Shown: positions 1 through 8,037, counted from the stretch's first letter. The stretch is DNA of 12,220 bases from Roseburia sp. (GCA_017621905.1 JAGASC010000266.1:1-12220); one strand, 5' to 3'. Translations and numbers: made by a program. Notes: generated by a model from the letters alone, not told the origin.

Positions 1-1544
1 ACATGGAAAATTCTCGTTCTGCCGCTGCCCCGTTCTGTGCTTGGAACACCTATGAAATTCTCCAAGCCGTAACCAACGCCTGCGCCTTCAGACTGGCTGT
101 TATAGGCATCAATATCTACCGGAATGGAAGAGGTGTCAATTTTAAGGGCAATGCAACGCATCGCATTTTGTATCTGCGTATTGGCAACTGCCATAGAAGT
201 CTGATACAACCCAAGTGCATACTCTCTGGAATCCTGCACACAGGACCCCGTTAAAATATCGTGGAAATGTGTGAACAATACATTCTGCCATGCGGATGTC
301 ATCTGTTTTTTTGCATATGTGAAATCTGCAAACCTGCCTCCAATGGAGATCATTGCCTCTGCATCTATCAACGTTGCCTCTAAACGGCGGTTTCCACGCT
401 TGATGCGGCTCTGAGTGGTATAGCATCCTTGAAAAATACAATTCATTTCCTGATCCACCACCGGAACCTTATCCCACACCGCATGCGCCTCATCAAAATA
501 TTCATGCAGCGTACCAAACTTAATTTCCGGGAAAATCTTCCAAGTCATCATTTCCAAGGCTCTCTCCACATCACGTCTAGTAGGGCCGCCGCCGTGGTCG
601 CCTACTCCGTAGACAATCAGACTCGTTTTCAATCCGCCGGAAAGCTTGCTGATTTCTGTTACCTGTGTTCCGATATGGGGTGTGATACCCGAGTTGTACC
701 AGTTGTGTTCCCTGTGTACCAGCACCTCTTTGCCAGAAGGTGCTTTGTAACGGTAAAGCACCTGTTTGGTATCGATACCACGGCAGTGATAATAGTATTT
801 TACGCCACCATAGGTATTGATTTCCGGAACATTGGCACTATGACCAAAGGTATCCGGGGAAAAATCCACCTCCAGACGTTTGACGCCCCAGACCTTGGTC
901 AAATATTCACGTGTGTATTCGATATGACGCAGCAGAGACTCACCAGAAGGCATATTTTTATCGGTCTCCACCCAGGCGGTGGCAGTCACTTCCCAACGTC
1001 CCTCTGCGATTCTTACCTTGATTTCCTCCATCATGGCAGGGTCGTATTCTTCCACAATTTTATAGACAGACGCCTGCGACTGTGAAAAACAGAAGTCCGG
1101 ATACTGATCCATAATATTCAAGATAGACCGGAAAGTCGCCAGTGTAACTGCCACTGTCTCATTGTAACTCCACATCCAGTTCATATCGATATGCGCGTGG
1201 GCTGCCAGGATCACCTTATATTCCTTCGCCGCCTGTGCGATAGGCATTAAAATGTCTTCCGCTGCTTCGCAGGTCTGATTGGTCAACACTCCCTGCTGCT
1301 TCATACAATCCAACAGGTAATCGAGTGCTTTTTCCAGAAGTATATCATAAGTACCGTCGTTTACTTCCGACAGGTGCATCGCAAATTCCAATTCCGCAAG
1401 AATCCGCGCATTGGCACGGTTCGGTCTTGTAATATTAACTTTCTCCTCTATTGTTTTTCCAAATGTGAATTCGAAGGCAGTTTTCTCCCTGTTACCACTT
1501 ATGTATGTCTTTAATTGAACAAACTTCGATGCAATATTATCCAT
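1..1544 (-). CDS. GH38 alpha-mannosidase, N-terminal 514 residues (3' end outside window)
   Basis: I read this reverse-strand frame directly. It is open from the ATG at 1544 to the left edge with no stop. The catalytic signatures of glycoside hydrolase family 38 are all present. HAHIDMNWMW at 116-125 supplies the His118/Asp120 zinc ligands. SPDTFGHS at 229-236 holds the expected nucleophile Asp231. THFHDILTGS at 425-434 holds the third zinc ligand, His428. Retaining GH38 enzymes hydrolyse terminal alpha-mannosides using a bound divalent metal. No signal peptide is visible, so it should act in the cytosol on imported oligosaccharides. Family members usually have about 850-1050 residues, so roughly half is missing, including the C-terminal beta domains. 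AAAGGAGC lies about 10 nt before the ATG and supports this start. It is the last gene seen in the minus-strand series, 266 nt after the surface-protein gene. The family call is firm; the linkage specificity is not known. Confidence 0.95.
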   Translation of the reverse strand, partial: MDNIASKFVQLKTYISGNREKTAFEFTFGKTIEEKVNITRPNRANARILAELEFAMHLSEVNDGTYDILLEKALDYLLDCMKQQGVLTNQTCEAAEDILMPIAQAAKEYKVILAAHAHIDMNWMWSYNETVAVTLATFRSILNIMDQYPDFCFSQSQASVYKIVEEYDPAMMEEIKVRIAEGRWEVTATAWVETDKNMPSGESLLRHIEYTREYLTKVWGVKRLEVDFSPDTFGHSANVPEINTYGGVKYYYHCRGIDTKQVLYRYKAPSGKEVLVHREHNWYNSGITPHIGTQVTEISKLSGGLKTSLIVYGVGDHGGGPTRRDVERALEMMTWKIFPEIKFGTLHEYFDEAHAVWDKVPVVDQEMNCIFQGCYTTQSRIKRGNRRLEATLIDAEAMISIGGRFADFTYAKKQMTSAWQNVLFTHFHDILTGSCVQDSREYALGLYQTSMAVANTQIQNAMRCIALKIDTSSIPVDIDAYNSQSEGAGVGYGLENFIGVPSTERGSGRTRIFH

Positions 1545-1810
1545 AACACTATTGCTCCTTTATACAAATATTTAACCTTCCCAATACATAAAGAGGGATC
1601 TGTGCACCAATTGCTTATTCTTAGTACACAGTCCCTTTTCATTTACCCCTTTAACTTTTTATTCTTCTACTGGAAACCAACTCACTTTTTCGCTTTTTTA
1701 TATACTTCCATACGCCTCCAAAGCCCTGACCGACCTCAAATATTCAGATGCCAGGAGAAGCTCTGTAGGAGTATAAGTGAATGTTCTTCGCAACTACAGG
1801 TATTCCTTCT
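1545..1810. other. 266-bp intergenic spacer between surface protein and mannosidase genes
   Basis: I see no convincing reading frame here on either strand. The stretch is AT-rich and contains one strong imperfect inverted repeat (1591-1639, listed separately). It also has a weaker possible stem just after the upstream stop: CTGTAG pairing with CTACAG across a loop of about 25 nt. I looked for sigma-A promoters reading toward the mannosidase. TATATA and TATAAA boxes exist but none has a credible -35 partner at 16-18 nt. The mannosidase is therefore either expressed by read-through or from a promoter I cannot recognise. Confidence 0.6.
1591..1639. repeat. Imperfect inverted repeat, terminator-like or dispersed palindrome
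   Basis: On the plus strand, AGGGATCTGTGCAC (1594-1607) pairs with GTACACAGTCCCT (1624-1636). The helix has 13 base pairs, one G-U pair in RNA and one bulged base, and it closes a 16-nt loop. AT-rich bases flank both arms. In minus-strand RNA the stem is followed by a U-rich but interrupted stretch (CTTTATGTATT). On the plus strand it is followed by CTTTTCATTT. It could be a weak or bidirectional intrinsic terminator for the surface-protein gene, or one copy of a genome-dispersed palindromic repeat. The stem is clear; its function is inferred. Confidence 0.5.
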
Positions 1811-4800
1811 TTAATTCGTTGCTTTTTTCTTCTTAGAAGCTATAACCACGCCAGCAACTCCAATCATGCCCAACAACATAATACCACAGGGTAATGCCAG
1901 ATCTGTGCTGTCGCTTGTATTAGGGCTTGACGGTTTAACATCAGTATTATTGTCGGATGTTCCAACAACATCTGCCTCAACGTCAGTAGCTTTGTCATCA
2001 GTTGCCTTGTCACCAGCCAGCTTCAGTTCTGCGAGCTTTGCTTCTGCAAGCGTCAGTTTTTCGTAATTGGTAACCATCTTTTTCTGTGCATCTGTTAATG
2101 CATCATAAGCCTTCCGCGCTATTTCAATGGTCTTCTCCGAATCCAACGTGACCGTTCCAATGGCATCAATTTTGGAAATAACTGCATTTGCGGCCGCCTT
2201 ATCTGCTTCTGCCATGTCAGCAGACTTCTTCAGTTCTGCCAGCTTTGCTTCTGCAATTGTCAGTTTTTCGTAGTTGGTAACCATCTCTTTCTGTGCATCT
2301 GTTAATGCATCATAGGCCTTCCGCGCTATTTCAATAGTCTTCTCCGAATCCAACGTGACCGTTCCAATGGCATCAATTTTGGAGATGACCTCATCTACAT
2401 TTTGATCGCTAACCTGCTGTCCCGCTGCCAATTTCATAGTGCCCCAGTTTTCTTGCGTATCACCATTTCCATGCCACATAATCTGCCGGCCACCGCTTGT
2501 GGATTCATCATGATCGATAGCCAGAACAGTCATGCCTACTACAGTATTGACATCAGGTGTATAACTGAAATCACCATTAGCAAACAAACTCCAGGGAATT
2601 GCCAGTTCGAACACATAGCCATCTTCCGTTTCCTGGTAACATATCTGGACATCAGTTCCCACTGTTAATTGTGTATGGTTTTTGGTACCATCTTCGCTGC
2701 CTGTTCGCAGGTAGGCAATCACAGTGCCATCGCTCTGCACGCTGTAATGAATTGCAAAATCTCCCTCAAAGTATTTTGCACCATCCTGTTTGCCATCCAA
2801 ATCAAGGTACAGCATCGAAGCATCAATATCATATAACGGTGTCGATCCCACATTATAGTTATACTTAATATAGTTATCTGTACGTTTCTCAAGCAGATAC
2901 AAATTGTCCTCATCCCACTTCATGCGGTACTCGACATCCAGGTCGGACGTATCTCCAATATCCCCCCATACATAACCATGGTCAGAAATCTCTTGTGCAG
3001 ATGCATTTACAGTCATCACATCGGCATCATTCCACTCTGCTGTACCTACAGTACCATCAATTGTAACGGTATTAGTCGCATAAGATGTCTCATATGCCGC
3101 TCCGCCAACCGTACTGCTGCTATCCTCCCCATATGCGGCATACAGCTTCATGAACGTATACGGATCCACTACTTCATACTTAATACCTGGATTCTGTTCT
3201 TCCAGCAGTTCCAGAGTAGCACGAATATTGGCACGGCTCGCCTTAACAGAGCGATAAGCAAAAAACTGACCGTCAAACTTAATATTTCCAGCAATCGTAT
3301 TTGCAGAAGATTGTTGCAGTGCCTCTGTTCGCATACTATCCAAGTCACGCATCTCGGGGAATGGTGTCTCACTTATCACATTGCCTTCATTATCCTTTGT
3401 CACTATAGTTTCATGAGCCGTATTATTCATAATTACGCCATACGGACTAATCTGAGTGTATGCCTGCCGTACAGTTTCCGTGCTATCACCCAAAGTGGCC
3501 TCAATCAGAAAACCGGTAATGTCCAAATCCATTAAATTGTATGTATATTGATTGTACGCAACCCATTCGTCCAAATAGTTTTCTGTTATGCCCTCACCCA
3601 TGAGTTCTCCTTCCAGGTACATAGGATTCAGGTATCCGGAACCGTTGTCTCCTGCAACGAAATAATCAGAAGATGTCATTGTACTGTAGAGCATATTGTA
3701 TACATGCGGAACTCGATTTGTCAAAATATAGTTAATAGGCCATGCCAGAGGAATCGGATCATCCGGATGATCAATCGCATCCTGTACGGACTCCTCCCAG
3801 ATGAAGGGCAGGATACCATTGACCCAGGCAGCACTATCCCAGTCACCCATGTAAAACATAATGTAGGCTGTATCAGGATCGTACTCAATTTCAGCGCTGT
3901 CGGTTGCCATAATTGTTTCCTTATTATTATTCTGAACCATGGTTCCGGTAGTATCATCTACTTCTAACTCTCCATGATAGAACACAGAACCGTTGGACAT
4001 ACTGATTGTACCATATGCATCCGCATCAAGTTCTCCGTGGAAAGAGGAAATAATCTCAACCATAGCCCATTCTGCATCAACAGGTCCCATAGCAGACTGG
4101 ATGTCGGCATAGTTCGTATACTTTAAAAACCAGGGTACAAAACCACCTACCGTATAGAATCCATAGCCATTCCCTTCCTCAGTAGCCTTTTTTGCCTGCT
4201 GTGCCTGGGAAAGCAGAATATCTTCTAATGTAGCAAGATCCGCGCCGACCGGTTGAGTCCGATCATCAATCGGTGCAATCGTTCCATCGGGAGACAAATC
4301 CCAGAAAAATGCCTTTTCCGCAATGTAATAATCAGCATTGGCCAGAGCTGTCTGCCATATATTATCATAAACAACACCACTGCTTTCAACATCTTTCATG
4401 ACCAGACCATCATCTACAAATCCGGTAACATTAATATTCTGGGTATACGAACTGCCAAACCAGTATTTGCCGACATATATCATTTGAACCTTAAGATTGT
4501 ATTCGCCTGCCTGATCCGGAGCTTTAATATAACCCTCAAATGTATAGGTTTCCCCAGATGCAATGGCGGTCGTTGGAGTCAGCCGATTACAGTAACTGGA
4601 ATAGGCGTTCTTCAAATTAACAGGATCCGTATAAACACTTAATCCATCAAATCCTAACCTCAGATACCCGTTTGCAGAAATGGCCGTTGTTCCCGTATTT
4701 TTTATAGCAAACTTAACCTTTACTATACTTCCTGCTTCCATCGTTTCCGGCAGACCCACTTGCATAAAGACAGCATTATATCCATCGGAATTGGTGTCCA

Positions 4801-7800
4801 CTTCTGTGCAGGTAATATCCCGCAACGCTGCCTCGTAAATTTCTACCGTTTCACCCACGTTGTAAGAGATTTTGTGAGTTTTCTTGGTCATTCCGTCAGA
4901 CTCATAGAACCATGCATAACTGGATGTCTCCTGTGCAATCATATTCAGTGTAACATCAACGGTGCCTGTCAAGTCTGTACTTGTAGCATCTTCTGCGGTT
5001 ACTCTCGAATGTAAGTCAAAGTGGAACAGATACACATCACCAGGTTCAATGGCTCTGTCTACCTGCACGCGATTGCCCAGTTTACCTACATCATCACTTG
5101 TTCCCAAATAGCTGCTGACGCGCTTGTCCAACACCAACCTTACTGCCTTACTCGGACTCCAGGTTTCCGTACCGGTATTCTTAACAATAACGATTGCTTC
5201 TGCTGTCTCACCAGGAGTAATGCTGGCAGGAATGTCAGTATCCAAGAATTCCATGCCCCACAAAGGTGCAGTCTCCTCGGCAAGCGTATAAATATAAGCA
5301 TCTCCTAAAAGCTCATCTACACCATCCGTGCGTTTGACAATCTGTAGAACGATGTTACCAGACGTCGGTAGTCCAGTCAGCTCCGCATAGTTTCTCACGT
5401 TATTCAAAACCATAGGCGCATAGCTGTAGTCCGTAGAGTCCTCAACGTTCCAGCGCACAAAGTAGCCGTTGTTGCTATCACTGCCAGGCCCCCAAACCGC
5501 ACTGCCAAAATTCCTTACCCAGATTGTCAATCCGTTTTCCGTTTTTTTGTTGTTAAGGATATATGCATCATTTTCCGGTGTCGCAACAGTAGTGGTACTC
5601 GCCTCTCCAACTGTGACGGCGGGCGTATAATTAATTCCGTACCAAGCCACCCCATCATAAATCATATCAAGGGTAAGTGTTGCACCGGCTGTAGTCGGAG
5701 CCTGCAAATATCCGGAGAATGTATACTCTTCGCCAACAGCCACATCCTGCGAGAGGAACAGGCGGTTTTTACCACTGGAAACACTATTCGTTCCATCGCC
5801 ATCAGTACAAAGCTTAAACTCAGTATTATTCACACCCAACCGATACATAGACCCCTTTGTCCACGTCTGTGACCCTGTGTTCTTTACCGTAAGCTTAAAA
5901 GGTACAATTTCGCCTGTCGTCATAGCAGACGGCAACTCGCAAGAAATGAATTCTGCCTTGAGCGTTACATTTTCATTATTAATTGTTTTTTCGACAGCAG
6001 TATTTGTAATATTGCTGAGCATTTGGGCCTCATAACCAACATAAGGCGTAATAGCTGTAGATTCGCCAAACCACGCACCCGGTGCAGAGTCCTTTACCAT
6101 CTGAAACTTCACAGACTGGGAGCCGGATAATGGTGTGTTCAGTGAACCGTCTGTAGATGCATCCGGGCTAACTTCACCGTGCAGATCCAAATGGAATAAA
6201 TATACATCGCCGGGTTCTACATTAAACGTATTTTCAAGTTCGATCCGGTTCAGTAGGCGTCCATCATCATCCGACTCACCAACCTTACTCATAACACGGC
6301 TAGTCGTACCCAGCCGGATAGCAGAACCGATATTCCAGGTTGCCGAACCTGTATTCATCACAGCAACGGTAATTTCTTCCTTCCCATTAGGAGCAATATA
6401 TTCGGGTACTCCAACACTGAGAATCTTTGCATCATATTCCGCAGTTACTTCCACAGACTGTGTTGTATAGCTGTCACCAAAGGCTGTGTCCTCACTGTCG
6501 GCACGATGGACCATCTGCATTGTTACTGCCACATCATCGGTGGCATCTGTTAGATCCAGCGTAAATACAGCATCACTATTTTGCGCAGTCTCAGCCGTCG
6601 GCTTTGCATATTTCACGTTTTCTCCATAGGTGTACTTCAAGAAGTAACCGTCAGTATCTGTTGTCGCAATAGCCCAGGTATTGGTACCGGTATTCCTTAC
6701 TTGAATACTCATCTGATCCGCATCATAATGGCCTACCAACATGATGTCTGCATCATTTTCAGGAGCGGTAATCTCAGGTATCTCTTCCTCTTCGGGCTCT
6801 TCTTCATCAGAAATCTGAACATAAACTGTATGATACAGCTTTTTGCCGAACCACTCTACACCATCCTGAATCATACTAAAACTAATTTCATAACTGCCTT
6901 CCGTTTCGGGTGCTTTCAGGTAACCTTCGATATAGCATTCACCATCTGCTTCCACATCCAAAGACAACGGCAGTCGGTCCTTCGCGGAGGTAATAAAACT
7001 CTGACCTTCTGCATCCAAATAAAGACCAAAGCCATCACTGGTATCCATACCGAGACGGTACATATTGTTCTTTTCCCAAGTCAGTGTTCCGGTGTTTTTT
7101 ACCTTTAAGCGGAACTTAACAATCTCTCCGGGTTCCATGGTTGTTGGCAGAGCGGTCTGCAAAAACTGTGCATTCCTTTCCTTTCCATCATCATCATATG
7201 CCCAAGAGCCGCCATCAATAGAATATGTCATTAATAACGGGTTGGTAAGACCTGTATCCAGATACTGTTCTTTCGCCCAGATATAGGCATCCGTTCTGGC
7301 AGAACCGGTAGAAACGGTATCAGAGTCAGGAATTGTACCTTCTCCAGTGAACATATCAACCAAAGACTTCTCATTGTCCTTTGTGACATTTTTTTCTTTC
7401 ATGACGGTATACAAATCATCCTCGCCAATGGCATAGCGTACAGGCAGACGATTCTCAACACCGGCAATCGTTGACGCTACATTGGAAGTCGCAGGAACGT
7501 TTTCATCCCACAGTACAATACCATCATAACAATCTCCAAACAACTCGAACAGCTCCCAGAAATCGGTGACAGTCACCTGTTCATAGTCAGCCAGCATTTC
7601 GCCGTCTGCGCTCAAATGTTCTAACCAATACTCATCTACATCTGTGTCATTAAAGTTAATTCTCGCTTCATCACCATTGATGAAATAATAGTACAATTGA
7701 GGTTTTTCTCTGTTTGCCAGACCCTGTAACGCTGTGGCAACCTTCAGATAATCATACTGTAATTTCGAACTGGGCAAAGAATTGATAAATGATTCCAACT

Positions 7801-7927
7801 CAAAAACATACAATTTTTCATTTTCTGAGGATTCTCCTCCATCTGTTCCTGCTGCATTTACCGGTGCTACCTGCAACAGCATAACCAGCAGCATCAATAC
7901 CGCCAATACTTTTCTTTTTTTTCGCAT
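1811..7927 (-). CDS. Giant secreted GxGYxYP-family putative glycoside hydrolase with Ig-module array, CBM9-like domain and wall-sorting tail
   Basis: This protein has 2038 residues. I chose the ATG at 7927 because GAGGAGAG (7936-7943) sits 8 nt upstream and the product then begins with a classic signal peptide: MRKKRK, a hydrophobic core, and probable cleavage after PVNA near residue 25. An in-frame TTG at 7972 would add 15 residues before the signal and is less likely. Domains in order: GxGYxYP N-terminal region, about 39-225 (LQGLANREKPQLYY is typical); seven NBR1/four-Trp-like Ig modules, 247-1168; GxGYxYP C-terminal region, about 1171-1595, with YFVAGDNGSGYLNP giving the name motif at 1429-1435; CBM9-like domain, about 1619-1834; two 54-residue repeats; sorting tail. 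GxGYxYP proteins are predicted glycosidases without firm biochemistry. The protein should sit outside the cell and act on or bind a glycan. Family placement rests on motifs read by eye; the substrate is unknown. Confidence 0.85.
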   Translation of the reverse strand: MRKKRKVLAVLMLLVMLLQVAPVNAAGTDGGESSENEKLYVFELESFINSLPSSKLQYDYLKVATALQGLANREKPQLYYYFINGDEARINFNDTDVDEYWLEHLSADGEMLADYEQVTVTDFWELFELFGDCYDGIVLWDENVPATSNVASTIAGVENRLPVRYAIGEDDLYTVMKEKNVTKDNEKSLVDMFTGEGTIPDSDTVSTGSARTDAYIWAKEQYLDTGLTNPLLMTYSIDGGSWAYDDDGKERNAQFLQTALPTTMEPGEIVKFRLKVKNTGTLTWEKNNMYRLGMDTSDGFGLYLDAEGQSFITSAKDRLPLSLDVEADGECYIEGYLKAPETEGSYEISFSMIQDGVEWFGKKLYHTVYVQISDEEEPEEEEIPEITAPENDADIMLVGHYDADQMSIQVRNTGTNTWAIATTDTDGYFLKYTYGENVKYAKPTAETAQNSDAVFTLDLTDATDDVAVTMQMVHRADSEDTAFGDSYTTQSVEVTAEYDAKILSVGVPEYIAPNGKEEITVAVMNTGSATWNIGSAIRLGTTSRVMSKVGESDDDGRLLNRIELENTFNVEPGDVYLFHLDLHGEVSPDASTDGSLNTPLSGSQSVKFQMVKDSAPGAWFGESTAITPYVGYEAQMLSNITNTAVEKTINNENVTLKAEFISCELPSAMTTGEIVPFKLTVKNTGSQTWTKGSMYRLGVNNTEFKLCTDGDGTNSVSSGKNRLFLSQDVAVGEEYTFSGYLQAPTTAGATLTLDMIYDGVAWYGINYTPAVTVGEASTTTVATPENDAYILNNKKTENGLTIWVRNFGSAVWGPGSDSNNGYFVRWNVEDSTDYSYAPMVLNNVRNYAELTGLPTSGNIVLQIVKRTDGVDELLGDAYIYTLAEETAPLWGMEFLDTDIPASITPGETAEAIVIVKNTGTETWSPSKAVRLVLDKRVSSYLGTSDDVGKLGNRVQVDRAIEPGDVYLFHFDLHSRVTAEDATSTDLTGTVDVTLNMIAQETSSYAWFYESDGMTKKTHKISYNVGETVEIYEAALRDITCTEVDTNSDGYNAVFMQVGLPETMEAGSIVKVKFAIKNTGTTAISANGYLRLGFDGLSVYTDPVNLKNAYSSYCNRLTPTTAIASGETYTFEGYIKAPDQAGEYNLKVQMIYVGKYWFGSSYTQNINVTGFVDDGLVMKDVESSGVVYDNIWQTALANADYYIAEKAFFWDLSPDGTIAPIDDRTQPVGADLATLEDILLSQAQQAKKATEEGNGYGFYTVGGFVPWFLKYTNYADIQSAMGPVDAEWAMVEIISSFHGELDADAYGTISMSNGSVFYHGELEVDDTTGTMVQNNNKETIMATDSAEIEYDPDTAYIMFYMGDWDSAAWVNGILPFIWEESVQDAIDHPDDPIPLAWPINYILTNRVPHVYNMLYSTMTSSDYFVAGDNGSGYLNPMYLEGELMGEGITENYLDEWVAYNQYTYNLMDLDITGFLIEATLGDSTETVRQAYTQISPYGVIMNNTAHETIVTKDNEGNVISETPFPEMRDLDSMRTEALQQSSANTIAGNIKFDGQFFAYRSVKASRANIRATLELLEEQNPGIKYEVVDPYTFMKLYAAYGEDSSSTVGGAAYETSYATNTVTIDGTVGTAEWNDADVMTVNASAQEISDHGYVWGDIGDTSDLDVEYRMKWDEDNLYLLEKRTDNYIKYNYNVGSTPLYDIDASMLYLDLDGKQDGAKYFEGDFAIHYSVQSDGTVIAYLRTGSEDGTKNHTQLTVGTDVQICYQETEDGYVFELAIPWSLFANGDFSYTPDVNTVVGMTVLAIDHDESTSGGRQIMWHGNGDTQENWGTMKLAAGQQVSDQNVDEVISKIDAIGTVTLDSEKTIEIARKAYDALTDAQKEMVTNYEKLTIAEAKLAELKKSADMAEADKAAANAVISKIDAIGTVTLDSEKTIEIARKAYDALTDAQKKMVTNYEKLTLAEAKLAELKLAGDKATDDKATDVEADVVGTSDNNTDVKPSSPNTSDSTDLALPCGIMLLGMIGVAGVVIASKKKKATN
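1814..1930 (-). other. C-terminal cell-wall sorting signal, degenerate motif SPNTSD
   Basis: The last 39 codons of the surface protein encode a sortase-type tail. It has the motif SPNTSD (residues 2001-2006), a hydrophobic segment starting LALPCGIMLLG (about 2010-2031) and a positively charged KKKKATN end. Many clostridial surface proteins carry variants such as SPxTGD or NPxTGD in this position. Here the glycine at which sortase acts is a serine. The architecture supports wall anchoring; the changed residue leaves open a variant sortase specificity or simple membrane retention. Confidence 0.7.
2021..2389 (-). repeat. Two near-identical 162-bp coding repeats, 207-bp period
   Basis: Codons for VISKIDAIGTVTLDSEK... 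through ...LAEAKLAELK occur twice, at 2228-2389 and 2021-2182, separated by a 15-codon spacer. By eye I count about 9 mismatches in 162 bp and only two amino-acid changes (Glu to Lys in DAQKxMV, Ile to Leu in KLTxAEAK). Each 54-residue unit is rich in helix-forming residues and resembles helical stalk repeats common near the sorting signal of clostridial wall proteins. They probably act as a spacer lifting the functional domains off the cell wall. The low divergence suggests recent duplication or gene conversion. Confidence 0.85.
2426..3073 (-). other. CBM9-like carbohydrate-binding domain within the surface protein
   Basis: Residues about 1619-1834 of the surface protein begin VTIDGTVGTAEWNDADV and end near ENWGTMKL. 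They include MKWDEDNLYLL, DLDGKQDGAKYFEGDFAIHY, YVFELAIPWSLF and a closing GRQIMWHGNG segment. This order is typical of the CBM9 / DOMON-like beta-sandwich found at the ends of extracellular glycosidases: an 'IDG...EW' start, 'D..NLY', 'D.DG' and 'E.AIPW'. Family members bind glycan chain ends. The assignment is by motif order only; the ligand is not predicted. Confidence 0.7.
3143..4417 (-). other. GxGYxYP C-terminal domain within the surface protein
   Basis: Residues about 1171-1595 of the surface protein match the C-terminal GxGYxYP region. A paired motif, YIMFYMGDWDSAAW (about 1355-1368), is followed by IPLAWPINYILTNRVP, then SSDYFVAGDNGSGYLNP. The last is the family signature with Asn in the position where Tyr is usual. 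The domain is proposed to be a glycoside hydrolase because of its fold and polysaccharide-locus context; the catalytic residues are not established. Its N-terminal partner lies before the Ig array, so the two halves are separated by about 945 residues in the chain. Confidence 0.7.
4424..7189 (-). repeat. Seven Ig-like (NBR1 four-Trp type) modules ordered A-B-C-A-B-C-A
   Basis: Residues 247-1168 of the surface protein consist of beta-rich modules, six of them centred on an N(T/F)GxxxW motif such as VKNTGTLTW, VRNTGTNTW or VKNTGTETW. They sort into three types. Type A (about 247-373, 657-773, 1050-1168) ends with GY(L/I)xAP...GxxWFG or WYG. Type B (about 388-495, 781-885) starts ATPENDAYI or APENDADI and has a GYF(L/V) strand. 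Type C (about 498-633, 890-1025) contains EPGDVYLFHxDLH. An acidic linker (DEEEPEEEE) separates the first A and B. The modules resemble the NBR1 central Ig domain family known in bacterial extracellular proteins. They may bind glycans or serve as spacers. Confidence 0.75.
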
Positions 7928-8037
7928 TTTAATTACTCTCCTCTTCGTGTTAAATTCAATTCCTGGCAACAATCCATATAACTTATAAAACTTTCCACCT
8001 CCTTCTTGCTGACAGTCCTACTGTTTATTACTGTTCT
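7928..8037 (-). promoter_or_regulatory. 110-nt leader of the surface-protein gene with a detached Shine-Dalgarno-like element and tiny ORF
   Basis: Two purine-rich ribosome-binding sequences are present in the minus-strand transcript. The proximal one, GAGGAGAG (7936-7943), serves the surface-protein ATG at 7927. A stronger one, AAGGAGGTGG (about 7995-8004), sits far upstream with no start codon at normal distance. The nearest ATG (7977) is 19 nt away and opens a 14-codon frame, MDCCQELNLTRRGE, whose stop at 7933-7935 lies 5 nt before the main start. A small perfect hairpin (ACAGT-AGG-ACTGT) lies nearer the upstream gene. No good sigma-A promoter was found. The element may stabilise mRNA or couple translation; the sequence is clear, the role inferred. 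Confidence 0.4.

Noticed and set aside
429..1085. A 218-codon open frame on the plus strand
   Set aside because: It lies opposite the GH38 frame, whose catalytic motifs are unambiguous. The plus-strand translation has no recognisable domain.
1545..1710. A promoter for the mannosidase at the TATATA or TATAAA boxes
   Set aside because: No -35 hexamer at acceptable spacing was found. The TATAAA nearest the gene also overlaps its RBS.
2021..2389. The direct repeats as a CRISPR or mobile element
   Set aside because: There are only two long copies, they are in frame within a coding region, and they encode a protein repeat.
7928..7972. A longer start (TTG at 7972) for the surface protein
   Set aside because: It would place 15 extra residues before the signal peptide. 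The ATG at 7927 has a well-spaced GAGGAGAG.
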